DNA of 58,030 nt from Burkholderiales bacterium (GTDB taxonomy: Bacteria; Pseudomonadota; Gammaproteobacteria; Burkholderiales; Burkholderiaceae_C). The stretch spans positions 1 to 58,030 of the forward strand of contig JAGWUS010000018.1 in the NCBI GenBank assembly GCA_028868305.1. Direction: 5' to 3'. The position numbers were made by a program, and so were the translations under genes. Each line of letters opens with the position of its first letter. Position 1 is the stretch's first letter. Positions 19,871 to 28,409 of this stretch are shown here, one piece after another. The notes beneath the pieces are model-generated. The model did not search any database and was not told the DNA's origin. It saw only the letters and a program-made list of their open reading frames with translations.

Positions 19871-20806
19871 TCAGGCGTCCAGTTTGAGGCCCTTGGGCAA
19901 GGGAAACTTCACGGTTTCCTCAATGCCATCCATCTTGCGCACCGACACTGCGCCCAGCGCCTTGATGCGGTCAATCACCGCCTTCACCAGAACCTCGGGG
20001 GCGCTGGCACCGGCGGTCAGGCCCACGCGGCTGCGGCCTTCAAACCACTCGGGTTGGAGTTCATCCGCGCTGTCCACCATGTAGCTTTCTGTGCCCAGTT
20101 TTTTGGCTACTTCGCGCAGCCGGTTGCTGTTGGAACTGGTGGGGCTGCCCACCACGATCACGATGTCCACCTGCGGGCTCATGATCTTTACCGCATCCTG
20201 GCGGTTTTGGGTGGCGTAGCAGATGTCCTGCTGCTTGGGCTCGCGCACATTCGGAAAGCGTGCCTTCACGGCACTGGCAATTTCGGAGGCATCGTCCACA
20301 CTCAACGTGGTTTGCGTCACCACGGCCAGCTTGGATGTCTGGGTCGGTTGGATGCGGGCGACATCGGCCACGTCTTCCACCAGATGGATACCACTGTCGA
20401 GCTGGCCCATGGTACCTTCTACCTCGGGGTGGCCCTTGTGGCCGATCATGATGAATTCATAGCCCTCTTTGTGGAGCTTGGCCACTTCCACATGCACCTT
20501 GGTCACCAGCGGGCAGGTGGCGTCAAATATCCGGAAACCGCGCTTCTCGGCCTCCTGCTGAATGGCCTTGCTCACGCCGTGGGCCGAGAACACCAGGGTG
20601 GCCCCCGCTGGCACAGCATCGAGTTCTTCGATGAAGATGGCGCCACGGTTCTTCAGGTCGTTGACCACATAGGTGTTGTGCACGATCTCGTGGCGCACAT
20701 AGATGGGCCGGCCAAACTTGGCCAGCGCGCGGTCCACAATCTCGATTGCTCGGTCCACCCCGGCACAGAAGCCGCGCGGCTCGGCCAGAAGGATTTCGAC
20801 TCCCAT
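19871..20806 (-). CDS. ispH: 4-hydroxy-3-methylbut-2-enyl diphosphate reductase
   Basis: A 311-residue iron-sulfur enzyme for the last step of the MEP isoprenoid pathway, making IPP and DMAPP. The three cluster cysteines lie in EPRGFCAGVDRA (Cys14), FDATCPLVTKVH and DICYATQNRQ. The conserved HGVSK, GHKGHPEVEGTMGQ and SPTSSNSNRL segments are present. The ATG at 20806 overlaps the TGA of the upstream FKBP gene (TGATG), so the pair is translationally coupled. An in-frame GTG one codon earlier was not used. Confidence 0.96.
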   Translation of the reverse strand: MGVEILLAEPRGFCAGVDRAIEIVDRALAKFGRPIYVRHEIVHNTYVVNDLKNRGAIFIEELDAVPAGATLVFSAHGVSKAIQQEAEKRGFRIFDATCPLVTKVHVEVAKLHKEGYEFIMIGHKGHPEVEGTMGQLDSGIHLVEDVADVARIQPTQTSKLAVVTQTTLSVDDASEIASAVKARFPNVREPKQQDICYATQNRQDAVKIMSPQVDIVIVVGSPTSSNSNRLREVAKKLGTESYMVDSADELQPEWFEGRSRVGLTAGASAPEVLVKAVIDRIKALGAVSVRKMDGIEETVKFPLPKGLKLDA

Positions 20807-21273
20807 CACAGCACCCCGATCAGTTGCACTTCAAAGGTCACCGGCTGGCCGGCCAGCGGGTGGTTGAAGTCGAACAGCACCGCCTGGTCTGCCAGGGTTT
20901 CGCCACGCAATTGCAACACCACACCGGCAAACTGGCCCTGGCCATCGGGCGTGGGGAACTGCACTACATCGCCCACGCTGTAGGTTTCCAGCGGATCGCC
21001 CATGTCCTTGAGCACCTTGCGCGCCAGCCATTGCTGCATGTCCGCGTTGCGCTCGCCAAATGCAGCACCGGCGGGCAGCTCAAACGTGCTGCGCGCGCCC
21101 TCCTCCATGCCCATGAGGCACTGCTCCACCGCAGGCGACAACTCTCCCGTGCCCAGGCTCAGGGTCGCGGGCTTGCCGTCAAAGGTATTGATGATGTCGC
21201 CCGCCGGGCCGCCCAGGCGGTAATGCAGGGTCAGGAAGGAGCCCGCCTGAACGCGGGGAAGCACTGAGGTCAT
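20806..21273 (-). CDS. fkpB: FKBP-type prolyl isomerase SlpA/FkpB-like
   Basis: A 155-residue two-domain SlyD/SlpA-type isomerase and chaperone. It has a split FKBP domain (TLHYRLGG, LGTGELSPAVEQCLMGME) with an inserted flap (AAFGERNADMQQWL) and the FDFNHPLAGQPVTFEV signature. It is cytoplasmic. The start is ATG 21273; the frame upstream crosses the radC promoter region. It is paired with ispH, as in many proteobacteria. Confidence 0.9.
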   Translation of the reverse strand: MTSVLPRVQAGSFLTLHYRLGGPAGDIINTFDGKPATLSLGTGELSPAVEQCLMGMEEGARSTFELPAGAAFGERNADMQQWLARKVLKDMGDPLETYSVGDVVQFPTPDGQGQFAGVVLQLRGETLADQAVLFDFNHPLAGQPVTFEVQLIGVL

Positions 21274-21316
21274 AAAAGTCCCGATAAACTTGCCTCTATT
21301 GTAGAAACCTGTGATT

Positions 21317-21366
21317 CCGTTCAGGCTGAGCCGGTCGAAGCCCTTCGACACACTCAGGGCGAACGG
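21317..21366. repeat. 50-bp REP-like inverted repeat
   Basis: An imperfect palindrome with outer arms CCGTTC/GAACGG and inner arms CTGAG/CTCAG and GTCGAAG/CTTCGAC. The motif (TTCAGGCTGAGC...GTCGAAG) is a widespread mobile palindromic unit in proteobacteria. It lies directly upstream of the decayed radC copy. The matching position before the intact radC lacks it. Confidence 0.65.
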
Positions 21367-21374
21367 GCGATGCG

Positions 21375-21662
21375 ATGCCCCTCAAAGACCTGCCACCTGA
21401 TGCCCGCCCCCGCGAAAAGCTGCTCGCACGCGGTGCCGCGGCGCTGAGCGACGCCGAGATTGTGGCGGTGCTGGAACTGCCCCGCCGGGCGATGGCGCAG
21501 AAGCTGCAAGAGCGCACCGTGCTGGCCGACCCGGCCGCCGTCAAACACTACCTGCAACTGCACCTGGCGGCGCGTGCACACGAAGTTTTTGCGGTGCTGT
21601 TTCTGGATACACAAAACCGCTTGCTGGCGATGGAAGAACTTTTTCGTGGCACTCTCACACAA
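21375..21662 (+). pseudogene. radC: Decayed partial duplicate of radC
   Basis: Homologous to the intact radC at 25036. Residues 1-26 are present ([20 protein letters not shown]...ALSD), but 68 codons are missing in frame, removing the helix-hairpin-helix region. The copy resumes at EIVAVLEL and runs to FRGTLTQ. It then diverges completely at 21662 and loses the C-terminal JAMM motif. Upstream similarity reaches back to the shared AAGTCCCGATAAACT block (21276 versus 24973). Transcription might continue, but a functional product is not expected. Confidence 0.85.
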
Positions 21663-21808
21663 CTCAGTGTTACTTTATTGCGAAAATATTTTGGCTGGTT
21701 TCGGCATTTCACAGCTACCCCTTCCGCGAGCCAACTTTGGTCACGGACTCCTGCGTGCCCATAGCAGTCTACCGGACCTCCAAGTTGTGGACGCCAAAAT
21801 TAAATTCG

Positions 21809-22387
21809 CTAATCACTTAATGCCCTTTCAATCCTCTTGTCGGGTACGAACCAGATCAGTGTCACCCCGGTCAATAAAGCTCCTGCCGGCAAGGAGTACC
21901 CCAGCAGTGCCATTGGAATAGCAACCAAATAGGCCACCAAAGAAACCTTGCCTTTTGTGTCACTGCCGACGGCGTTGGCCAGAACAGACTCGTTGCCGTG
22001 CAACCCGATAATCTGCCGCTGCAAGGTGGCATAAGCAATGGCACACATCAGCAGATTGGTTGCATACAGTGCCACCGGGGCGGACAAAAAATCGTTCTCG
22101 CCCATCCAGCCGGTGGTAAACGGCAGCAGGGAAAGCCAAAATAGCAAGTGCATGTTTGCCCACAATATGCGGCCATTAACCTGATGGACCGAATGCAGCA
22201 TGTGGTGGTGGTTGTTCCAGTAAACGCCCACATTCACAAAGCTCAGCACGTAGCTGAGAAACACCGGTCCCAAAGCATTCAGGTCAGCCCAGGTTGCACC
22301 ATGCGGCACCTTTAACTCCAGCACCATGATGGTGATGATGATGGCTATAACACCATCGCTAAATGCTTCCAAACGTCCTTTGCCCAC
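21809..22387 (-). CDS. TMEM175 / DUF1211 family membrane protein
   Basis: A 192-residue protein with about six hydrophobic segments and the N-terminal RLEAFSDGVIAI signature of the TMEM175 K+ channel family. Also typical are the conserved NHHHMLHSV histidine cluster and WANMHLLFWLSLLPF. Bacterial members tetramerise and conduct K+ in studied cases. It is the first gene beyond the decayed radC and may form an operon with the reductase gene 24 bases upstream. Confidence 0.88.
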   Translation of the reverse strand: MGKGRLEAFSDGVIAIIITIMVLELKVPHGATWADLNALGPVFLSYVLSFVNVGVYWNNHHHMLHSVHQVNGRILWANMHLLFWLSLLPFTTGWMGENDFLSAPVALYATNLLMCAIAYATLQRQIIGLHGNESVLANAVGSDTKGKVSLVAYLVAIPMALLGYSLPAGALLTGVTLIWFVPDKRIERALSD

Positions 22388-22411
22388 GGGAATTCCTTTG
22401 CCAGCTAAGTC

Positions 22412-23041
22412 TCAGTTTTTGCGCAAGATGCCAAAAGCGAAATTGCGCCCCAATCCTTGCTTGAATGCCATGTGAATCCAGGTCATTGCAAACGGCTCCA
22501 AATAGCGGGCAGCAGACAACGGCCCCAGGTCAACCGCGTCAAAACCAATGAGCACTGCCAGGGCAATGACTTTGGCGCGTGCCTGTGCATCGTCGCCACA
22601 CACCGGCATGAACGGCAGACCTTGTCTAAAGCTGGCATCGGCCATGTTTTCGGCCCCGGTCGTGTTGAACGCTTTGACCACCCTGGCTGTGGGTGCCCAA
22701 CTGGCAAGTTGCTCTGCTGCAGAGGTCGTGGTACCCACCGTCAGCCCTGCCAAGCCAGCGGCCAGCGGGTTGGTCGCATCCACCAGAACTTTGCCCTGCC
22801 AGTCTGCCCTGCTACGGGCAATTGCCTCTGTGGCAGCACACGGCACGGCCAAAATCACCACCTCGCTGGCGTTGACGGCCTGTTCCACCGTGCCCAGCGA
22901 TGCCATCGATCCCAAAGGCGCGACGGCGCTTTGGTATTTTTCCGGGTTGGGCACGCCAAAGAAAACCTCTTCGCCTTGCCGAATGAATGCGTGGGCCAGT
23001 GCCTTTCCGACATTACCGGCACCGATGATGGAAATACGCAT
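22412..23041 (-). CDS. NADPH-dependent F420 reductase-like oxidoreductase
   Basis: A 209-residue Rossmann-fold protein. The dinucleotide-binding motif IIGAGNVGKALAHAF is at the N-terminus, followed by GVPNPEKY, VVILAVPCAA and VVKAFNTTGAENM. It resembles the F420:NADP oxidoreductase family, which in proteobacteria without F420 likely uses another substrate. It lies between the DJ-1 and TMEM175 genes on the same strand. Confidence 0.82.
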   Translation of the reverse strand: MRISIIGAGNVGKALAHAFIRQGEEVFFGVPNPEKYQSAVAPLGSMASLGTVEQAVNASEVVILAVPCAATEAIARSRADWQGKVLVDATNPLAAGLAGLTVGTTTSAAEQLASWAPTARVVKAFNTTGAENMADASFRQGLPFMPVCGDDAQARAKVIALAVLIGFDAVDLGPLSAARYLEPFAMTWIHMAFKQGLGRNFAFGILRKN

Positions 23042-23056
23042 GATGATCCTCCAACC

Positions 23057-23827
23057 TCAGCGACCTAATGTCTCAATCACCAGTGCCGCTGTATCAGCAC
23101 CTGAGAAATTTTGTTGACCGGTGATCAGGTTTCGGTCACGCACTGCAAAGCCGCGCCACAAGCCCGCTTGCACAAAGTTGCCACCCAGTTCTTTCAAGCG
23201 ATCTTCAATGCGCCAGGGCATCACATGTTTGTCGCGCGGCAGCATGCCGTAGCTCCAGACGGCGTTGTCGGCAAAATCTTCTTCCACGTTCGCAAAGCCG
23301 GTCACGGTTTTGCCTTTGACCAGGTATTCACCATCGCTCAACTTGGCATAGGCCAATACGGCTGTACCGTGACACAGGGCGCATGTGACCTTGCCTGCTT
23401 CATAAAACATGACAAATTTTTCAATCAACGCGCTGGCTTTGTCGTACGTGAACATCGGGGCCTGCCCTCCCGCGACCACGATGGCGTCAAAGCGGGCCAC
23501 ATCCAGCTCTGCGATTTTCTTGGTGTTATCAACCAATGCTTGCAATTCCGGCGTGTGGATGAAGCCCTGACTAATCAGGTCGGACTTGCTGTAGCCGCTG
23601 GCATCGTTGGGGTCGCTCATACCGTCCGCATCACACTTGCCACCCTCAGGGCTGAAAATCTCCATTTCATACCCGGCTTCCTCAAAAGCCAAGTAGGGGT
23701 GGGTCAACTCACTCCACCAAAAGCCCACGGGCCAGCCAGTGGTGGTGGAAACCGCTGGATTGGCGATCACGATGGCGATACGCTTCTTGGCGGTTGGGTT
23801 GGAAACGTTAGGGTCTTTGAGGCTCAT
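23057..23827 (-). CDS. DJ-1/PfpI family protein (Hsp31-like)
   Basis: A 256-residue class I glutamine amidotransferase-like protein. The nucleophile elbow is CALCHGTAVLAY with Cys-His, the glutamate side is FWWSELTHPY, and a DAIVVAGGQAPMF loop is present. Relatives work as glyoxalase III, deglycase-type or chaperone proteins against carbonyl stress. The start is ATG 23827, preceded by a GGAG-like site (GGAGCACTCC). It is divergent from the LysR gene at 23985, which is likely its regulator. Confidence 0.85.
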   Translation of the reverse strand: MSLKDPNVSNPTAKKRIAIVIANPAVSTTTGWPVGFWWSELTHPYLAFEEAGYEMEIFSPEGGKCDADGMSDPNDASGYSKSDLISQGFIHTPELQALVDNTKKIAELDVARFDAIVVAGGQAPMFTYDKASALIEKFVMFYEAGKVTCALCHGTAVLAYAKLSDGEYLVKGKTVTGFANVEEDFADNAVWSYGMLPRDKHVMPWRIEDRLKELGGNFVQAGLWRGFAVRDRNLITGQQNFSGADTAALVIETLGR

Positions 23828-23890
23828 GGAGTGCTCCGGTTTGAGTTGAAAACTGCGCTTCTTGCAGCGTGAGCCCGGAGTTTGTGGCAA

Positions 23891-23984
23891 GGCATCATTT
23901 AGATAAATACTGAAATTTGCGACATACTGTTGCCATATCTAACAACAATTACGCACAAACTAGGGACCCAAAAAAAGCCTACTT
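23891..23984. promoter_or_regulatory. Divergent promoter region, DJ-1 operon / LysR
   Basis: About 157 bases between the two start codons contain an AT-rich stretch. Within it is an imperfect dyad, GTTGCC and TAACAAC around ATATCT (about 23930-23947), a plausible LysR operator. Assignment is by position only. Confidence 0.35.
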
Positions 23985-24860
23985 ATGGAACTGCAAGAAC
24001 TCAGCGCCTTCGTTAAAGTGGTGCAAACCGGCAGCTTCACGCGAGCAGCTGAGAGCCTAGGCACGCAAAAGGCCCACCTCTCCCGCGTTATCACCCAGTT
24101 GGAAAAGAAGCTGGGCGTGCGTTTGCTGGAGCGCACCACGCGATCGCTTTCCTTGACCGAAGTGGGGCGGGAAATGTTTGAGCGCGCAGTGGGAATCATT
24201 GGCGCGGTAGAAGATGCAGAGCGTACGGCCCACAAGACCCAAGCCGAGCCGCGCGGCGTGCTCAAGCTGACCTGCGGTGTTGAATTCGGCATGGTTGCAG
24301 TGAGCCGATGGATTGCCTGCTACCTGCAACGCTACCCTTTAGTGCAAGTGCAGGCAGAGTTCACTGGGCGACTGGTGGACCTGGTACATGAGGGCTTCGA
24401 TCTGGCCATTCGGGTAGGCAATTTGCCGGATTCCAGTCTGGCGGCCCGCAAACTCGATAGCCTGGAATACGGGTTGTTTGCCAGCCCAGATTACCTGTCA
24501 CGGCGCGGCCTGCCGGCCTCACCCGATGAACTTGCCACCCATGACCGCCTGGCGTTCAGTGGTGGCGCACAGTCGCAGACTTGGCGTCTGCACAAAGGAT
24601 CGCACGAGGCCCGTGTGGAGACAGCACCAAGGCTTGTGGTCAACAACAGTTTTGCCGTTCGTGATGCGGTGATAGCGGGTCTCGGCGTTGCCCAACTACC
24701 GTTGGTGGTGATCCAGCCCCAGTTGAGCCAAGGTTTGTTGGTGCGTGTATTACCGGATTGGAAGCCACCGGATGTGCCTGTACACGCGGTTTTCCCGAGT
24801 GCGCGGTATTTGACGCCCAAAGTGCGCGCATTTATTGATTTGAGCGTAGAGGGTTTTTGA
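23985..24860 (+). CDS. LysR-family transcriptional regulator
   Basis: A 291-residue regulator. The N-terminal winged HTH (FVKVVQTGSFTRAAESLGTQKA in part; LERTTRSLSLTEVG) is followed by a LysR substrate-binding domain (LVDLVHEGFDLAIRVG, GLGVAQLPLVV). It belongs to the CrgA/AaeR-like subgroup. Its divergent position suggests it controls the DJ-1 / reductase / TMEM175 genes, perhaps in response to a carbonyl or aromatic inducer. Confidence 0.92.
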   Translation: MELQELSAFVKVVQTGSFTRAAESLGTQKAHLSRVITQLEKKLGVRLLERTTRSLSLTEVGREMFERAVGIIGAVEDAERTAHKTQAEPRGVLKLTCGVEFGMVAVSRWIACYLQRYPLVQVQAEFTGRLVDLVHEGFDLAIRVGNLPDSSLAARKLDSLEYGLFASPDYLSRRGLPASPDELATHDRLAFSGGAQSQTWRLHKGSHEARVETAPRLVVNNSFAVRDAVIAGLGVAQLPLVVIQPQLSQGLLVRVLPDWKPPDVPVHAVFPSARYLTPKVRAFIDLSVEGF

Positions 24861-25035
24861 GTCGACGGCCAGCAGTCGTTGGTGAGCGTCGGGTTACTCG
24901 GCATAGACGCTGCGTTTTGCCAAATTCTGTCGTCAGTGCGCAAGAGTCCCAGGGGAATTGTTGAACCCATCAAAGTCCCGATAAACTGACCTCGATTCCA
25001 AAGCCAAAAATCTGTCCCTGCCCGACCTCATTCCC

Positions 25036-25755
25036 ATGCCCCTCAAAGACATCCCCGCCGAGGCCCGCCCGCGCGAGAAGCTGCTCTCCCGCGGCCCCGG
25101 TGCGCTCAGTGATATCGAATTGCTCGCGATATTGCTGCGTACCGGCATTCAAGGCAAGGGGGTGCTGCAAATGGCGGAAGAATTACTTCAACTCAAAAAT
25201 GATAGCGCCTCACGCAATCTAGACGGGGGCTCGGGCGGGTTTGGAGGTATAGCCGGATTGTTGGGCGCTACGGCAGACGACCTCCAGCGTGTGAAAGGAC
25301 TGGGCCCCGCAAAGCGCGCCGAGATTGTGGCGGTGCTCGAATTGGCCCGCCGCGCCATGGCCCAGCAACTGCAGGAGCGCACCGTGCTGGCCGACCCAGC
25401 CGCCGTCAAACACTACCTGCAACTGCACTTGGCGGCGCGTGCACACGAGGTTTTTTCGGTGCTGTTTCTGGATGCACAAAACCGCTTGCTGGCACTGGAA
25501 GAGCTGTTTCGCGGCACCCTCACACAAACGTCGGTCTACCCCCGCGAGGTGGTGATCCGCGCCCTGCACCACCAGGCCGCTGCCGTGGTGCTGGCCCACA
25601 ACCACCCCAGCGGTACGGTGCAACCCAGCCGCGCCGACGAAGCCCTTACCCACACCCTAAAAGCCGCGCTGGCCCTGGTGGACGTGCGGGTGCTGGACCA
25701 CATCATCGTGGCACCGGGTCAGGCCCTGTCGATGGCGGAAAAAGGGCTGGTATGA
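25036..25755 (+). CDS. radC: RadC family protein
   Basis: A 239-residue protein with an N-terminal helix-hairpin-helix region ([12 protein letters not shown]) and a C-terminal JAMM metalloprotease-like domain with HNHPSG followed by an Asp. A role in DNA repair was once proposed but is not established. An insert-like segment around residues 52-68 ([17 protein letters not shown]) overlaps a copy of the dispersed repeat. It is the intact counterpart of the decayed copy 3.6 kb upstream. The Smr gene overlaps its stop codon. Confidence 0.93.
   Translation: MPLKDIPAEARPREKLLSRGPGALSDIELLAILLRTGIQGKGVLQMAEELLQLKNDSASRNLDGGSGGFGGIAGLLGATADDLQRVKGLGPAKRAEIVAVLELARRAMAQQLQERTVLADPAAVKHYLQLHLAARAHEVFSVLFLDAQNRLLALEELFRGTLTQTSVYPREVVIRALHHQAAAVVLAHNHPSGTVQPSRADEALTHTLKAALALVDVRVLDHIIVAPGQALSMAEKGLV
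25195..25239 (+). repeat. Degenerate dispersed repeat inside radC
   Basis: The right arm ATAGC (25202-25206) with a tail GCCTCACGCA...GGGGGCTCGGGC matches the repeat family. The left arm has decayed. This segment falls within the part missing from the truncated radC copy. Confidence 0.35.
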
Positions 25756-26396
25756 AAGTCACCTCGCTGGCCGACCTGAAGCTGGTCAAAAAGCAGATTG
25801 ACGCGCAGGCCCGCCGCGAAGCCGCCGAGGCCGCGCAGCGGGCGCTCGATGCCAAACGCCAGGCTGCGCAGCGCAACCTGTTCCAGGCAGCGGTGGGCGT
25901 GGTCAACGTCCTTCCCGACAGGCAGCGTGCCCACCTGCCGCCCACACCACCGGCCCCGATCCCGAAACAGAAGCAGTTGGACGAAGCCGCTGCACTGCAG
26001 GAAGCCATCAGCGACGAAGTGGATGTGAGCAGCCTGCTCGATACCGACGAGCGGCTGAGTTTTCGCCGTCCCGGGGTGGGTCCGGATGTGGCGCAGAAGC
26101 TGCGCCGCGGCAAATGGGCCATCCAGCGCCAGGTGGACCTGCATGGGCTGCGCACCGAAGAGGCCCGTGAAACGCTGACCGCCTTCATCCGTGACGCGCA
26201 CAAGCAGGGCATACGCTGCGTGCGCGTGGTCACCGGCAAAGGGCTGGGCTCACCGGGGAAAACACCGGTGCTCAAGGACAAGGTGCACCGCTGGCTGGTG
26301 CAAAAGAACGAAGTCGTGGCCTTTGTGCAGGCCCAGCCCGCGCAGGGTGGTGCCGGGGCACTGGTGGTACTGCTGCAACCGCAGCGACAGGCCTGA
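25752..26396 (+). CDS. Smr-domain protein
   Basis: A 214-residue protein. A charged, alanine-rich helical N-terminal half precedes a C-terminal Smr (MutS2-related) domain with [13 protein letters not shown] and [17 protein letters not shown]. Stand-alone Smr proteins have nicking or RNA-endonuclease activity, and one recently recognised branch acts in ribosome rescue. Its ATG overlaps the radC stop (ATGA), so the two are coupled. Confidence 0.9.
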   Translation: MKVTSLADLKLVKKQIDAQARREAAEAAQRALDAKRQAAQRNLFQAAVGVVNVLPDRQRAHLPPTPPAPIPKQKQLDEAAALQEAISDEVDVSSLLDTDERLSFRRPGVGPDVAQKLRRGKWAIQRQVDLHGLRTEEARETLTAFIRDAHKQGIRCVRVVTGKGLGSPGKTPVLKDKVHRWLVQKNEVVAFVQAQPAQGGAGALVVLLQPQRQA

Positions 26397-26399
26397 CGC

Positions 26400-27002
26400 T
26401 TAACTCAGAAGTCTGATCAGGACGTCGGGGTGAATTTTCCAACCTGCCAGCCCGGCCGCCCCCATCAGCACCCCGAAGCCCGACGGCGCCAGCGCCAGCA
26501 GGTACAGCCACGGCAAGTCGGTGAGCGAAGCCACCGCCAAAAGCGAGATGGCAATGGCAATCAGCGCGTCAGACAGATCGAACTGGTCGTCCCGAAAGTT
26601 CAGGGCATCGTAGGTGGACTGGTCCTGCTCGGCCTGCGCCTTCAACTCCTCCTTCTTTTGCGCCTGGCTTTTGGCCAGCGTCTCGTAGACGGCAATCTGC
26701 TCCTGGTACGCGGCTTTTTGTGCGGGCGTTGCATTCAGGGCCTGCAAACGCAATTGCACCAGGGTGGACTTGGCCACCTCTTCGCGAATATTGCGGGCCT
26801 GGTAGAACTGCCAGTGGTCGAGCTTGTCCGCCTGCGCCTGCTGCATGGCCTGGACGATGTTGTCGTCCTTGACCTTGCAAATGCCCATGAAGGTGGCCAA
26901 CAAGGCCACCGTAATGGCGACGGCTGGATTGAGCCATCTCGACTTGCGGGTTTCGGCGGAATCTTTGCTGGATTCAACGATGTCGAGCGGGTCAATATCC
27001 AT
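26400..27002 (-). CDS. DUF4337 family membrane protein
   Basis: A 200-residue protein with one N-terminal transmembrane helix (AVAITVALLATFMGI), a long charged helical region (about residues 55-135, rich in Q, K, E and A, likely coiled coil) and two C-terminal hydrophobic segments (ALIAIAISLLAVASL, WLYLLALAPSGFGVLMGAA). The layout fits the DUF4337 family. Function unknown. It is convergent with the Smr gene and downstream of another small membrane protein. Confidence 0.8.
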   Translation of the reverse strand: MDIDPLDIVESSKDSAETRKSRWLNPAVAITVALLATFMGICKVKDDNIVQAMQQAQADKLDHWQFYQARNIREEVAKSTLVQLRLQALNATPAQKAAYQEQIAVYETLAKSQAQKKEELKAQAEQDQSTYDALNFRDDQFDLSDALIAIAISLLAVASLTDLPWLYLLALAPSGFGVLMGAAGLAGWKIHPDVLIRLLS

Positions 27003-27022
27003 AAGGTTTTCCGTCGGTAACG

Positions 27023-27484
27023 TTATTGCGCGAGCAGACAGATGCGCTCGACCTGCCCAGAATCAAGTAACCGCAGGCTACTGCTGTCGTCGTAGGTGAT
27101 TTCTGTAGGTGGCACAAAGCCCAGTTGCGGAGATTTGGCAGACAGCCCGACCCAGTCCATCTTGCCATTGAGCAGCTTGCCCTCCAACGTCACAGACTGA
27201 GTGTGGAGCTTGACGGTATCCATGCCATGGCGAAAGTCCATGGTGAAAGGCACGGCAAATCCTTGGCATGCATAAGACTCCATGGCTGTGGGGCGCGGCA
27301 TGAGGCCCCGGTTTTCGACAACACGTTTGAATAAAAAGCCCAGGTTCCCCAGCGCCACCAGGGCGATGCAGGTGATCACGACGGCAGGGATGATGCCAAT
27401 GCCATGCAGCCTGGCAAGCGTGCCGCCGGGCTGCGCTGGCAAATTGGTATCGGGCAGTGGGTTGGAGGCAGACGGATTGGACAT
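27023..27484 (-). CDS. Hypothetical single-pass membrane protein
   Basis: A 153-residue protein. A proline-rich N-terminus leads to one transmembrane helix (IIPAVVITCIALVALGNLGFLF), followed by a probable periplasmic domain of about 100 residues. No family is recognised. It lies 20 bases upstream of the DUF4337 gene and may form an operon with it and with modE further upstream. Confidence 0.7.
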   Translation of the reverse strand: MSNPSASNPLPDTNLPAQPGGTLARLHGIGIIPAVVITCIALVALGNLGFLFKRVVENRGLMPRPTAMESYACQGFAVPFTMDFRHGMDTVKLHTQSVTLEGKLLNGKMDWVGLSAKSPQLGFVPPTEITYDDSSSLRLLDSGQVERICLLAQ

Positions 27485-27561
27485 GATGAACAGTGCTTTT
27501 CAGGAAGCACAGATCATGTCCGCTTTTTTTCCGCGCTGCGTGAACGGCATGTAAAGTAGGC

Positions 27562-28347
27562 TCATACCCGCGCCAGCACCACCGCGTTTTCGGCCATGTC
27601 AGCCCGGGCCAGACTCCCGGTGCGCAGACGGTTGGGCCGTGCTGCGAAGCCGACCAGTTGCTGTCCACCGGCCAGTGTGAGGACAATTTCATCGCTGTGC
27701 ACACCGCGTGTGACCCTGTCTACCTTGCCTGCCAGCCAGTTGGTACCTTCTTTTTGCGGGGTCTTCCGGGCAGATTGCGAACCCGCCCCGGGCACAGCCA
27801 CCACCTTCACGGCGGTCGCCTTGCACAAGGCCAGCACCGCCCTGCCCGGTTGCAGGTCCAGCAATTCGGCACTCTCTAGGGTAATGCTGGAGGCTAGCTG
27901 CGCCCCATCGGACAGTTGCAGGACCACACGCACCAGAAGGTCACCCGATTCCAGCCCGTCGAGCGACTGCACCACACAGCGCAGGTTGTTGCGCATGCTG
28001 GTGCGCAGGCCCGCACCTGCCACCGCCTGTGCAGCGCCACCGCTAAAGCGCGACAGCACCTCCTGGCGCGCACGCTCCATCTGCATTGCCGCATCCAGCA
28101 ATTGCTCCGCCGCCGCCGTAAGCCGCGCCCCGCCACCACCCGAGCCCCCCACGGCGCGGTCCACCAGTTCCACCCCCGCCAGGTTGGTCAACGTGTGGAT
28201 GGCCTGCCAGGCGGCCTTGTAGCTGATGCCGGCCTGTCGGGCTGCTTCCGAAATGGAGCCGGTCAGTCCGATCAGGCGCAGGATGTCGATACGCTTGTCC
28301 GCGCCCTCCTGCCCCAGCGCATTCAGGGAAAAAGCTTTTGGAGTCAT
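27562..28347 (-). CDS. modE: Molybdate-responsive regulator ModE
   Basis: A 261-residue protein. The N-terminal winged HTH is the LysR-like ModE type (IDILRLIGLTGSISEAARQAGISY in part; AAWQAIHTL). The C-terminus has two Mop/TOBE-like molybdate-binding repeats (SMRNNLRCVV... and NWLAGKVDRVTRGVHSDEIVL, in part). Molybdate-bound ModE represses modABC in known species. It is divergent from modA across a 62-base gap with a strong palindrome. Confidence 0.92.
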   Translation of the reverse strand: MTPKAFSLNALGQEGADKRIDILRLIGLTGSISEAARQAGISYKAAWQAIHTLTNLAGVELVDRAVGGSGGGGARLTAAAEQLLDAAMQMERARQEVLSRFSGGAAQAVAGAGLRTSMRNNLRCVVQSLDGLESGDLLVRVVLQLSDGAQLASSITLESAELLDLQPGRAVLALCKATAVKVVAVPGAGSQSARKTPQKEGTNWLAGKVDRVTRGVHSDEIVLTLAGGQQLVGFAARPNRLRTGSLARADMAENAVVLARV

Positions 28348-28367
28348 GGGCCATGACTATATACTTT

Positions 28368-28390
28368 CGCTATTCCTTTTTGGAATAGCG
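28368..28390. promoter_or_regulatory. Candidate ModE operator between modE and modA
   Basis: A perfect inverted repeat with 9-base arms CGCTATTCC and GGAATAGCG and a 5-T spacer. The outer CGCTAT/ATAGCG halves agree with the start of the known ModE box. It ends 19 bases before the modA ATG, where it could block transcription. It is followed by six T, so it could also act as a hairpin, but its position argues for an operator. Confidence 0.65.
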
Positions 28391-28409
28391 TTTTTTCAGG
28401 AGTCCTGCG

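Noticed and set aside
20054..20983. A long open frame antisense to ispH (309 codons)
   Set aside because: Histidine-rich composition typical of an antisense shadow; no motif or ribosome-binding site.
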